From assembly GCA_937127205.1 (NCBI GenBank), contig CAKZLS010000485.1, forward strand, positions 1 to 5,089: a DNA stretch of 5,089 nt, given 5' to 3'. This DNA is from an uncultured Rhodospirillales bacterium (GTDB lineage Bacteria > Pseudomonadota > Alphaproteobacteria > Rhodospirillales > Defluviicoccaceae). The notes under the pieces are model-generated. The model did no database searches. It had not been told where the DNA came from and saw only the letters and a program-made list of their open reading frames with translations. Positions 1 through 5,089 of this stretch are shown piece after piece. The translations under genes were made by a program, and so were the position numbers. Positions within the stretch are counted from its first letter, which is position 1. Every line of letters begins with the position of its first letter.

Positions 1-25
1 GCACGACTAGACGGATAGGTACTTC

Positions 26-499
26 ATGACCGAACCGAGTGAAAAACCCAAGGTGGACGCCGAGGCCGTGCGCGCCCTCGCCGATCTGCTCCATGAGACC
101 GGCTTAACCGAGATCGAGTACGGCAACGGCGACTGGCGGGTGCGGGTGGCGAAGACCGCCATCCCGGCGGCCGCCTATACACCTACATCTCCGGCATCTC
201 CGGCCGTTTCCGGTCTCGCCGAAGGGCCTGCCGGCGCGGCCCTGACGGACCCCGACCTCGATCATCCGGGATTAATCGCCTCGCCGATGGTGGGGGTGAT
301 CTACATGTCCGCGGAGCCCGGACAGCCCGAATTCGTCAAGGTGGGCGACACCGTTTCCACCGGAGACACGCTGGTGCTGATCGAGGCGATGAAGGTGTTC
401 AATCCCATCAAGGCCCAACATCCCGGAACCGTCACCCGTATCTTCGTCAGCGCCGGCATGCCGGTGGAATACGGGGAACCCTTGATCATCGTCGAATAG
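26..499 (+). CDS. accB: Biotin carboxyl carrier protein of acetyl-CoA carboxylase (AccB/BCCP)
   Basis: AccB is the cytoplasmic carrier that holds biotin on a lysine and shuttles the carboxyl group from biotin carboxylase (AccC) to the carboxyltransferase, which makes malonyl-CoA for fatty acid synthesis. The 157-residue protein has the usual family length. Residues 1-43 form the N-terminal region, residues about 44-78 an Ala/Pro/Ser-rich flexible linker, and residues about 80-157 the biotinyl domain. The biotinylation motif EAMKVFN is at 120-126, with Lys123 as the expected biotin attachment site. The insertion SAEPGQPEF at 95-103 corresponds to the 'thumb' loop that distinguishes acetyl-CoA carboxylase BCCPs from other biotinyl domains. 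The ATG start follows a modest AGG at 17-19. Ten bases separate its stop from accC, so the two are almost certainly co-transcribed. Only 25 bases precede the gene, so its promoter or upstream partner cannot be judged. Confidence 0.97.
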   Translation: MTEPSEKPKVDAEAVRALADLLHETGLTEIEYGNGDWRVRVAKTAIPAAAYTPTSPASPAVSGLAEGPAGAALTDPDLDHPGLIASPMVGVIYMSAEPGQPEFVKVGDTVSTGDTLVLIEAMKVFNPIKAQHPGTVTRIFVSAGMPVEYGEPLIIVE

Positions 500-503
500 G
501 GGG
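498..503 (+). promoter_or_regulatory. Ribosome binding site of accC
   Basis: AGGGGG overlaps the last two bases of the accB stop codon and lies 6 bases before a GTG codon at 510. It supports GTG as the accC start, since no ATG is available between here and the conserved ANRGEIA motif. The overlap with the accB stop suggests coupled translation of the two subunits. Confidence 0.65.
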
Positions 504-509
504 CGTTCC

Positions 510-1862
510 GTGGACCACCCCCCCGTTTTTCATAAGGTGCTGATCGCCAACCGCGGCGAAATCGCCCTTCGGATCCTGCGCGCCTGCCGGGAGATGGGCG
601 TCCAATCGGTGGCGGTGCACTCCACCGCCGACGCCGACGCCATGCATGTAAGACTTGCAGATGAGTCCATCTGTATCGGTCCGCCGCAGGCCTCCGAGAG
701 TTATCTCAACGCGGCCGCGATCCTTTCGGCCGCCATCATCAGCAACGCCGACGCCATTCATCCTGGTTACGGGTTTCTCTCGGAAAACGCCGATTTCGCG
801 GCCATGGTCGAGGAGCACGGCATTTCTTTCATCGGTCCTTCCGCCGACCACATCCGGCTGATGGGCGACAAAGTCGCCGCCATCAAGTTCTGCACCGGTG
901 CGGGCATTCCCGTGGTGCCGGGATCCGGCGGGCCGGTCGAATCGGAGGACCAGGCTCGGCCCATCGCCGAAAAGATTGGCTATCCGGTGCTGGTCAAGGC
1001 CACGGCCGGCGGCGGCGGGCGGGGCATGAAGGTGGTGGAGACCCCGGCCGGGCTGGGTGAAGCCTTGTCGGCAGCACGGGCGGAAGCCATGGCCGCCTTC
1101 GGCAACGGTGAGGTTTACCTGGAAAAGTACCTGGCGCAGCCCCGCCACATCGAAGTTCAGGTGCTGGCCGATCTGCATGGCAATGTGGTGCACCTGGGCG
1201 AGCGCGATTGCTCCATGCAGCGGCGCCACCAGAAGGTGATCGAGGAAGCGCCCTCTCCCGCGCTCACCCAGCAACAACGCGAGTTCATCGGCCAACTGGC
1301 GGCGGACGCCACCAAGCAGATGGGCTACCGCAGCGTCGGCACCTTCGAATTCCTGTTCGAAGGGGGAGAGTTCTATTTTATCGAGATGAACACCCGTCTG
1401 CAGGTGGAGCATCCGGTCACCGAGTCCATCTGCGGCCTCGATCTGGTGCGCGAAATGATACGGGTCGCCACCGGCGCGCCGCTCGGCTTCACCCAAGAGG
1501 ACGTTAAACTCTCCGGCCACGCCGTCGAATGCCGGATCAATGCCGAGAATCCCGAAACCTTTGCCCCTTCGCCTGGACGGGTCAGGGATTACCACGCACC
1601 CGGCGGCCTCGGCGTGCGGATCGATTCGGCCCTATACACCGGATACACCGTGCCGAGCTATTACGACAGCATGGTCGCTAAGTTGATCGTCAGCGGCACC
1701 AGCCGCGAGGCCTGTCTGATGCGATTGCGCCGGGCTCTTCGAGAATTCGTCATCGACGGTATTGAAACCACCATCCCGCTTCACCAACGTCTAATAGAGG
1801 CTACCGAGTTCAGAGACGGCGAGTACGACGTCCACTGGCTCCAACGATTTGTTGAAGGGTGA
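510..1862 (+). CDS. accC: Acetyl-CoA carboxylase biotin carboxylase subunit (AccC)
   Basis: AccC uses ATP and bicarbonate to carboxylate the biotin on AccB, in the cytoplasm. The 450-residue length matches stand-alone biotin carboxylases, without the carrier fusion seen in pyruvate or propionyl-CoA carboxylases. The N-terminal domain opens with ANRGEIALRILRA (13-25). The ATP-grasp glycine-rich loop KATAGGGGRGM is at 163-173. ERDCSMQRRHQK (231-242) is a family signature, and EMNTRLQVEHPVTE (292-305) carries the metal-binding Glu292 and the bicarbonate/catalytic residues Arg296, Gln298, Val299 and Glu300. Arg342 in VECRINAE is also kept. All key residues I can check are present, so the enzyme should be active. 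The start is GTG with a good ribosome binding site. The stop TGA overlaps a GTG that could start aat (GTGA, 1859-1862). It sits between accB and aat as the middle gene of the plus-strand operon. Confidence 0.98.
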   Translation: MDHPPVFHKVLIANRGEIALRILRACREMGVQSVAVHSTADADAMHVRLADESICIGPPQASESYLNAAAILSAAIISNADAIHPGYGFLSENADFAAMVEEHGISFIGPSADHIRLMGDKVAAIKFCTGAGIPVVPGSGGPVESEDQARPIAEKIGYPVLVKATAGGGGRGMKVVETPAGLGEALSAARAEAMAAFGNGEVYLEKYLAQPRHIEVQVLADLHGNVVHLGERDCSMQRRHQKVIEEAPSPALTQQQREFIGQLAADATKQMGYRSVGTFEFLFEGGEFYFIEMNTRLQVEHPVTESICGLDLVREMIRVATGAPLGFTQEDVKLSGHAVECRINAENPETFAPSPGRVRDYHAPGGLGVRIDSALYTGYTVPSYYDSMVAKLIVSGTSREACLMRLRRALREFVIDGIETTIPLHQRLIEATEFRDGEYDVHWLQRFVEG

Positions 1863-2563
1863 CGTTAAGGGAGGGTGATATACGGCCGTCGGTTCCCAGA
1901 CACAGGTTGACGCCGGAACTGGTCATTCAAGGCTATTCGCTTGGCGTGTTTCCCATGGCCCGGCACCGCGACGCTGTCGATGTGCAGTGGGTGTCGCCGA
2001 TGATGCGGGGCGTCCTGCCACTCGACGAGTTCCATGTACCCGGGCGGCTGAAGAAGACAATCCGCCAGAAACCCTACCAGATTTGCGTGGATACCGACTT
2101 CGAACGGGTGATTCACGCTTGCGCCTGCCCCCGGGGCAACCGCACAGATACCTGGATAAACAACCAGATCATCCGTGTCTTTTGTCAGCTGCACCAACTT
2201 GGGTATGCCCACAGCGTGGAAGCATGGCACGACGGTGAGCTGGTGGGCGGGTTGTATGGCATGGCGCTTGGCGGCGTGTTCTTTGGCGAGAGCATGTTCT
2301 CCTGCGAACCGGACTCCAGCAAGATCGCCCTCGTCTACTTGGTGGCCCTGCTCAACCGGGGTGATTTCGTTCTGCTCGACACCCAGTTCGTCACCGACCA
2401 CCTCCGCCAATTTGGCGCAGTAGAAATATCGGGCGCCCTCTATCTTCGCCGCCTGCACGACGCCTTAGGACAAAGTTGTTGTTTTTATTCCAATTTATTG
2501 GATGAAGAACTTGACTCGTCGGTTGAGACGCTGCTGATACAATCGAGCACCCAGACATCGTAG
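1859..2563 (+). CDS. aat: Leucyl/phenylalanyl-tRNA--protein transferase (Aat)
   Basis: Aat transfers Leu or Phe from aminoacyl-tRNA to proteins with N-terminal Lys or Arg, marking them for ClpS/ClpAP degradation; it is a cytoplasmic enzyme. Numbered from the GTG at 1859 (234 residues), the protein shows the family N-terminus LTPELVIQGYSLGVFPMA (17-34), WVSPMMRGVLPLDEFHVP (44-61), RTDTWIN (95-101), GLYGMALGGVFFGESMF (131-147) and LLDTQFVTDHL (172-182). Glu144, Asp174 and Gln176 have the spacing of the E. coli active-site residues Glu156, Asp186 and Gln188. The start is not settled. GTG 1859 overlaps the accC stop but has GAAGGG directly against it; a much stronger Shine-Dalgarno at 1867-1875 points to an ATA at 1880; TTG 1907 is also in frame, just before the conserved domain. 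Homology ends near residue 204. The last ~30 residues are unlike the family and lie mostly antisense to the DUF2155 gene's end. Confidence 0.95.
   Translation: MTLREGDIRPSVPRHRLTPELVIQGYSLGVFPMARHRDAVDVQWVSPMMRGVLPLDEFHVPGRLKKTIRQKPYQICVDTDFERVIHACACPRGNRTDTWINNQIIRVFCQLHQLGYAHSVEAWHDGELVGGLYGMALGGVFFGESMFSCEPDSSKIALVYLVALLNRGDFVLLDTQFVTDHLRQFGAVEISGALYLRRLHDALGQSCCFYSNLLDEELDSSVETLLIQSSTQTS
1867..1875 (+). promoter_or_regulatory. Strong Shine-Dalgarno-like sequence at the 5' end of aat
   Basis: AAGGGAGGG, followed by TGAT, closely resembles the full anti-16S complement AAGGAGGTGAT. The GGAGG core (1870-1874) ends 5 bases before an in-frame ATA codon at 1880. ATG is absent at that point. This may be the true ribosome binding site of aat, with either the rare ATA start or some re-initiation after the accC stop at 1862. 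Confidence 0.5.
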
Positions 2564-2892
2564 ACCGGATGGTCCATGGCCGAAAGCGCCGGGCTCGATG
2601 CAAACATCCAACCCGAGAAAACATCAACACGGGGCTCGCTCTCCCGCACTTCGGTAATCTCGAGAAAGGCCGCCGACTCCGGGGGTTCTTCGGGGGGCCG
2701 CTTGTCGCACGTCCGGGCGGTAATCTCCAAACCGCCGAACCGGATCGGCTCTCCAACCGGCGCGTTGAGGGTGGTGACCCGCGCCGTGACCTTGTCGAGA
2801 CCGCGCAGGACCGCGATCGGGTACGGTTCGGCCGATGCCGGCACACTTGCCACGACGGTAATCATGAGCGAAGGAATCAAAAGGCGAATCAT
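2485..2892 (-). CDS. Secreted DUF2155 domain-containing protein
   Basis: The protein has 135 residues when started at ATG 2892; its biochemical function is unknown. Residues 1-21 are a plausible Sec signal peptide, with a hydrophobic core LLIPSLMITVVASV and an Ala-Ser-Ala cleavage site before Glu22, so it should be periplasmic. The mature part is typical DUF2155: AVLRGLDKVTARVTTL (27-42), RFGGLEITARTC (51-62), KRPPEEPPESAAFLEI (64-79) and VFSGWMFASSPALSAMDHPVYDVWVLDC (91-118). Cys62 and Cys118 are the only cysteines and could pair in the periplasm. The reading frame stays open upstream to 3246, but that part is antisense-frame shadow of the methyltransferase and lacks family similarity, and the signal peptide fixes the start at 2892. 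Only a weak AAGAA precedes it. After Cys118 a serine-rich tail (SSSSS at 127-131) overlaps the convergent aat end by 79 bp. It is the last gene of the minus-strand cluster. Confidence 0.92.
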   Translation of the reverse strand: MIRLLIPSLMITVVASVPASAEPYPIAVLRGLDKVTARVTTLNAPVGEPIRFGGLEITARTCDKRPPEEPPESAAFLEITEVRESEPRVDVFSGWMFASSPALSAMDHPVYDVWVLDCISSVSTDESSSSSNKLE

Positions 2893-2913
2893 GTCGGCGT
2901 TCTTAACATTATT

Positions 2914-2941
2914 GGCGCCAAGGACCAGGTCGTTTGGCGCC
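2914..2941. repeat. GC-rich inverted repeat between the methyltransferase and DUF2155 genes
   Basis: GGCGCCAA (2914-2921) and TTGGCGCC (2934-2941) are perfect 8-base inverted arms around a 12-base spacer. The spacer itself holds a small GACC/GGTC symmetry. In the minus-strand mRNA the hairpin lies 21 bases before the DUF2155 start codon and is followed by AATAATG rather than a U run, so it is not a classical intrinsic terminator in that direction. It could be an mRNA processing or stability hairpin, or a protein-binding site. Confidence 0.6.
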
Positions 2942-2954
2942 TGTTGATGAATTT

Positions 2955-3719
2955 TTATGCCCGCGAAACCGGTTTGTGGGCGATGAAGCGCAATCGAACG
3001 TAATCCGCGACCCAGGCACCATTGGCCGATTGCAATCGCGGCCGCACGGCCTCGCGAACCTCGGCGATGATCGCCGGATGTTCCGACAGCGGGTGATGAT
3101 GCAGGAAACTGCCAGCGAAGGTCTCCAGCCAGCCCTCGATGTCGCCCGGCAACACCGTTGGCCGGTCGATAAGCTGCACCGCCTCGACCTGGAGCCCTTG
3201 GGACTCCAGAAGGGTAGCGAACGCCTCGGGCGATGGGAAAACCCATGGATCGACGCTGTGCCCATCGACGCCCCGCCGCACCATCGCCTCCCGGAGCGCC
3301 TGGGATATGGTCGCCACATTGCCTTCGCCGCCCATCTCGCCGACGAAACGGCCGCCAGGTTTGAGCGCGCGGTTAACACCTGCGATCACCGACGCTAAAT
3401 CCTTCATCCAGTGCAGCGCCGCGTTGCTGAACACGGCGTCGAACTCCTCGACGAAATTCAAGGCCACGCCGTCCATGACCTGGGCATCAACGCCACGGTT
3501 GCGAGCCGCCGCCACCATTTCGGCACTGGAATCCACGCCGACCACATGGGCGCCGGCCTTGACCAGCGCCTCGGTGAGCACGCCGTCTCCGCACCCGAGA
3601 TCAAGGATCTTCTCCGCCGGCCTCGGCGCAAGGTGCTCGACGACGGCAGCTCCCGCATCCGGCACGAAGCCGGCGTGGGTTGCGTATCCCTCGGGATCCC
3701 AGCGGTGTGCCTCGGCCAT
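2955..3719 (-). CDS. Class I SAM-dependent methyltransferase, Tam-like (substrate unknown)
   Basis: This is a 254-residue cytoplasmic enzyme expected to transfer a methyl group from S-adenosylmethionine. Motif I, ILDLGCGDG, is at 38-46. GVD at 61-63 ends the second strand and supplies the acidic residue that binds the SAM ribose. DAVFSNAALHWMKD (94-107) resembles the post-motif region of trans-aconitate 2-methyltransferase (Tam), and LKPGGRF (119-125) is the usual motif III loop. The opening WDPEGYATHAGFVPDAG (7-23) and a C-terminal ~100-residue substrate domain fit the Tam/UbiE-like group of small-molecule methyltransferases. I cannot name the substrate. Trans-aconitate is one option, and another small acid or lipid is equally possible. 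The ATG start is 6 bases after the upstream MCE gene's stop and has no clear Shine-Dalgarno, so translational coupling is likely. The gene sits within a cluster of envelope genes. Confidence 0.9.
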   Translation of the reverse strand: MAEAHRWDPEGYATHAGFVPDAGAAVVEHLAPRPAEKILDLGCGDGVLTEALVKAGAHVVGVDSSAEMVAAARNRGVDAQVMDGVALNFVEEFDAVFSNAALHWMKDLASVIAGVNRALKPGGRFVGEMGGEGNVATISQALREAMVRRGVDGHSVDPWVFPSPEAFATLLESQGLQVEAVQLIDRPTVLPGDIEGWLETFAGSFLHHHPLSEHPAIIAEVREAVRPRLQSANGAWVADYVRLRFIAHKPVSRA

Positions 3720-3725
3720 GGACGT

Positions 3726-4187
3726 TTACTGACTTGCGCCCGGTTTGCTGGTGGCGAGAAAGATGATTTCTCCCACCTGGTCCTCGAGCGAGCGGAACGC
3801 GCGCGTCTCCGTAACGGCACCGCCCGGCTTGATCAACTCCTTGGACGTGCCGGGCTTAAGCCGAACGTACTTGCCGCCGAGCGGGCTGGAACTGGAAACG
3901 GAGGCTACCGTATCTTCGGGAAGCTCCACGCCGTTGCCCACATTCATGGTGATGACCGCGTCGAAAGTTTCGGGGTCCAGACTCAGGCTGGTTACCGTGC
4001 CCACTTTGACGCCGCTGATGCGCACGTCGCTGCCGTTGGACAGGCCGCCGAGGTTGAGAAACGACGCCGTAACGGCGTACCCCGGCTTGGCGCGCACTTC
4101 GGCCGTGCTGTAGGCGAAATATACGAACAGTCCGGCAACCATCAGCACAACGGCGCCCAAGACGGTCTCAACAGCGTTCCTGCGCAT
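3726..4187 (-). CDS. MlaD-like MCE-domain lipid transport protein, second of a tandem pair
   Basis: MCE proteins of the MlaD type are anchored in the inner membrane and form rings that pass phospholipids across the periplasm. The 153-residue protein has one N-terminal membrane segment (LGAVVLMVAGLFVYFAYS, 10-27), then a single MCE domain at about 36-115. Visible family features are FLNLGGLSNGSDVRISGVKVG (43-63), SLDPETFDAVITM (69-81) and SPLGGKYVRLKPG (101-113). The C-terminal SLEDQVGEIIF (133-143) matches the short helix after the domain in MlaD (SLEDLIGQFLY-like). The chosen ATG at 4187 shares its A with the TGA of the preceding gene (TGATG) and has AGGAG seven bases upstream; TTG at 4190 is a less likely start. 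No MlaE permease, MlaF ATPase, MlaB or MlaC gene is in the window. mlaD is a possible symbol, but with two copies I leave it open. Confidence 0.92.
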   Translation of the reverse strand: MRRNAVETVLGAVVLMVAGLFVYFAYSTAEVRAKPGYAVTASFLNLGGLSNGSDVRISGVKVGTVTSLSLDPETFDAVITMNVGNGVELPEDTVASVSSSSPLGGKYVRLKPGTSKELIKPGGAVTETRAFRSLEDQVGEIIFLATSKPGASQ

Positions 4188-4681
4188 CAATTGTCTCCTA
4201 ATCCGTGATCTTCCGTGCCGGTTTCGCCGCGCTGCGACTTACCTTCGGCAATGATCAGATCGAGCAAATCACTGACCACCACGGCATCCTGGGTAAACGT
4301 GATGGTATCGCCATTTTCGAGCAAATTCTCGTCACCGCCCGGATCCAGCGTCACGAACTTCGAGCCGAAGAGCCCATCGGTGTGAATTGCCGCCGACGTA
4401 TCGGCCGGCAGGCCGACGCCTTGATGCAGGAGCATGGTCACGCGGGCCCGGTAGTTGGAAGTAAGCGCCACGTCTTCCACGGATCCGATGGGAATGCCGC
4501 TCAGGCGGACTTCGGTGCCGACGTCCAGGCCGTCGATGCGGTTGAACGTGGCGTATATGGTATATTCCGTCAGTCCGGCCGTCGCCCGTTGATGCTGGCC
4601 GCTATAGAAAAGACCCATAATCGCCATGAAAGCGATAATGGCGACGCCGCCGGAAATGACCTCTTTCTTTTCACGCGTCAT
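4187..4681 (-). CDS. MlaD-like MCE-domain lipid transport protein, first of a tandem pair
   Basis: This is a second, divergent single-MCE protein of 164 residues. A short basic/acidic start (MTREKKEV) precedes a membrane segment at about 9-27 (ISGGVAIIAFMAIMGLFYSG). The MCE domain follows: YATFNRIDGLDVGTEVRLSG (43-62), IGSVEDVALTSNYRARVTM (65-83) and IHTDGLFGSKFVTLDPGGD (99-117). AVVVSDLLDLII (133-144) resembles the MlaD helix AMVLEDLIGQFL, and a hydrophilic tail ends the protein. ATG 4681 is preferred because it starts right before the membrane segment and has GGGGAG ten bases upstream. The frame stays open to a TTG at 4732, which would add 17 unlikely residues (WWTRARC...). It overlaps the start of the next MCE gene by one base, so the two products are probably made in similar amounts and may form a mixed ring. 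Confidence 0.92.
   Translation of the reverse strand: MTREKKEVISGGVAIIAFMAIMGLFYSGQHQRATAGLTEYTIYATFNRIDGLDVGTEVRLSGIPIGSVEDVALTSNYRARVTMLLHQGVGLPADTSAAIHTDGLFGSKFVTLDPGGDENLLENGDTITFTQDAVVVSDLLDLIIAEGKSQRGETGTEDHGLGDN
4195..4199 (-). promoter_or_regulatory. Ribosome binding site of the second MCE gene
   Basis: On the minus strand AGGAG lies 7 bases before the ATG at 4187-4185. It decides for this ATG over the TTG at 4190. It is inside the last codons of the upstream MCE gene. Confidence 0.65.
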
Positions 4682-4748
4682 CGCGAATGAGCTCCCCGCC
4701 GACGCACACCTCGCCCGGGTCCACCATGGCAACCGCCACCGTGGTCAT
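4671..4748 (-). CDS. Possible 25-residue small ORF bridging the NDUFA12-like and MCE genes
   Basis: An ATG at 4748 overlaps the TGA of the NDUFA12-like gene (ATGA). It opens a 25-codon frame beginning MTTVAVAMVDPGEV and ending at TGA 4673-4671, eleven bases inside the first MCE gene and in a different frame. Codon third positions are about 88 percent G or C, as in the flanking genes, but the rival frame is nearly as rich, so this is weak support. No clear Shine-Dalgarno precedes it beyond GGA, and I recognise no family. It could be a coupling peptide that carries ribosomes from one gene to the next, or it may be chance. Confidence 0.2.
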   Translation of the reverse strand: MTTVAVAMVDPGEVCVGGELIRDDA

Positions 4749-5089
4749 TCGGGAGTCCAAGCTTCATAATCACCTGTTGCTTGAGCCCGTTTTCCGCCGC
4801 TCAGGTCGTGACCTTCCGGGCGGTAGGCGTACTTGGTTCCTGATAGGTTGGGCAGATGCTCGCGCTGCCAGGGGCGTCGAACTGCCGCATCTTCGGTCAG
4901 CGGCTCTTCGCTCATGTGATGCAGCCACGCATGCCACTCCGGCGGCACCTTGGTGGCCTCGGTCTTGCCCTTGAACACCACCCAACGGCGCTCGCGTCCG
5001 TAACGCCCCAGTCGCTTACTCGAATAGTAACGGTTTCCGAACTCGTCGGTCCCAACACGCTTGCCGAACAACGACGTCATCAACATCGT
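4745..5089 (-). CDS. NDUFA12-like NADH:ubiquinone oxidoreductase accessory subunit (17.2 kDa family), 5' end outside the window
   Basis: The family corresponds to the mitochondrial complex I subunit NDUFA12 (B17.2), which in alphaproteobacteria is also an accessory subunit of respiratory complex I at the cytoplasmic side of the membrane. At least 114 residues are visible. Signature stretches are VGTDEFGNRYY, RRWVVFKGKTEATKVPPEWHAWLHHM, DAAVRRPWQREHLPNLSGTKYAYRPEG and the end ATGDYEAWTPE. An ATG at 5086 is available. However, the codon before it is ACG (Thr), and homologues usually start about four residues earlier with an xxGT-(R/K)LFT-like segment that aligns with TMLMTSLFG here. The start is therefore probably just beyond base 5089. 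It stands alone, far from any nuo genes seen here, as is usual, and heads the minus-strand cluster in this window, 63 bases before the first MCE gene. Confidence 0.93.
   Translation of the reverse strand, partial: TMLMTSLFGKRVGTDEFGNRYYSSKRLGRYGRERRWVVFKGKTEATKVPPEWHAWLHHMSEEPLTEDAAVRRPWQREHLPNLSGTKYAYRPEGHDLSGGKRAQATGDYEAWTPE

Noticed and set aside
1..25. 3' end of an upstream gene (aroQ often precedes accB in this order)
   Set aside because: All three plus frames contain stops near here (8-10, 16-18, 27-29), and too few codons are visible to identify any protein.
486..1595. A 369-codon open frame antisense to accC
   Set aside because: It lies wholly opposite a well-conserved accC, and its composition (His, Gly, Arg, Asp rich) is what a GC-rich gene gives on its complement. 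No family is recognisable.
2471..2502. Possible intrinsic terminator at the end of aat (T-rich run and TCCAAT/ATTGGA palindrome)
   Set aside because: The palindrome is AT-rich with at most 5 usable pairs, and the T run comes before rather than after it on the plus strand; on the minus strand the bases after it are A-rich. It does not have terminator form.
2893..2954. A promoter for the DUF2155 gene, with AATAAT as the -10 box
   Set aside because: No -35 element at a fitting distance accompanies it, and the match alone is too weak to support a call.
2569..3003. Plus-strand open frames of 123-144 codons downstream of aat
   Set aside because: They are antisense to the DUF2155 gene, without a ribosome binding site or recognisable domains.
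2893..3246. A 118-residue N-terminal extension of the DUF2155 frame
   Set aside because: It overlaps the methyltransferase in another frame, has no family similarity, and the signal peptide at 2892 gives a natural start.
3411..4208. A 265-codon open frame on the plus strand opposite the methyltransferase and second MCE gene
   Set aside because: Both minus-strand genes are firmly identified by motifs, and the plus-strand translation shows only low-information shadow sequence.

Overview
The window looks like an ordinary, GC-rich, gene-dense piece of alphaproteobacterial chromosome. Three things point there: a homologue of the mitochondrial/alphaproteobacterial complex I accessory subunit NDUFA12, a secreted DUF2155 protein (a mostly alphaproteobacterial family), and the order accB-accC-aat next to them. 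A Rhodospirillales-like organism is my best guess, from gene order and protein style only. I see no mobile element, tRNA, rRNA or CRISPR array, and no gap of 300 bases without a gene.

The left half reads on the plus strand: accB (26-499), accC (510-1862) and aat (about 1859-2563), packed as one probable operon. AccB carries biotin and AccC carboxylates it, the first half-reactions of acetyl-CoA carboxylase in fatty acid synthesis. Aat adds Leu or Phe to the N-terminus of proteins for N-end-rule degradation. Its start is uncertain: a very strong Shine-Dalgarno-like sequence lies inside the annotated 5' end, just before an in-frame ATA.

The right half reads on the minus strand, in transcription order: an NDUFA12-like gene (its start lies just outside the window), two consecutive MlaD-like MCE lipid-transport proteins, a class I SAM methyltransferase of Tam-like style, and the secreted DUF2155 protein. 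Spacings are 63, -1, 6 and 62 bp, which fits one operon. The two operons converge and their last genes overlap tail to tail over 2485-2563.

Functionally the region groups envelope and membrane work (fatty acid precursor supply, MCE lipid transport, a periplasmic protein, a respiratory chain assembly/accessory factor). I do not see a new defence or mobile system. The points most worth a second look are the tandem orphan MCE proteins, the odd aat start, a possible 25-codon ORF bridging NDUFA12 and the first MCE gene, and a GC-rich inverted repeat upstream of the DUF2155 gene.
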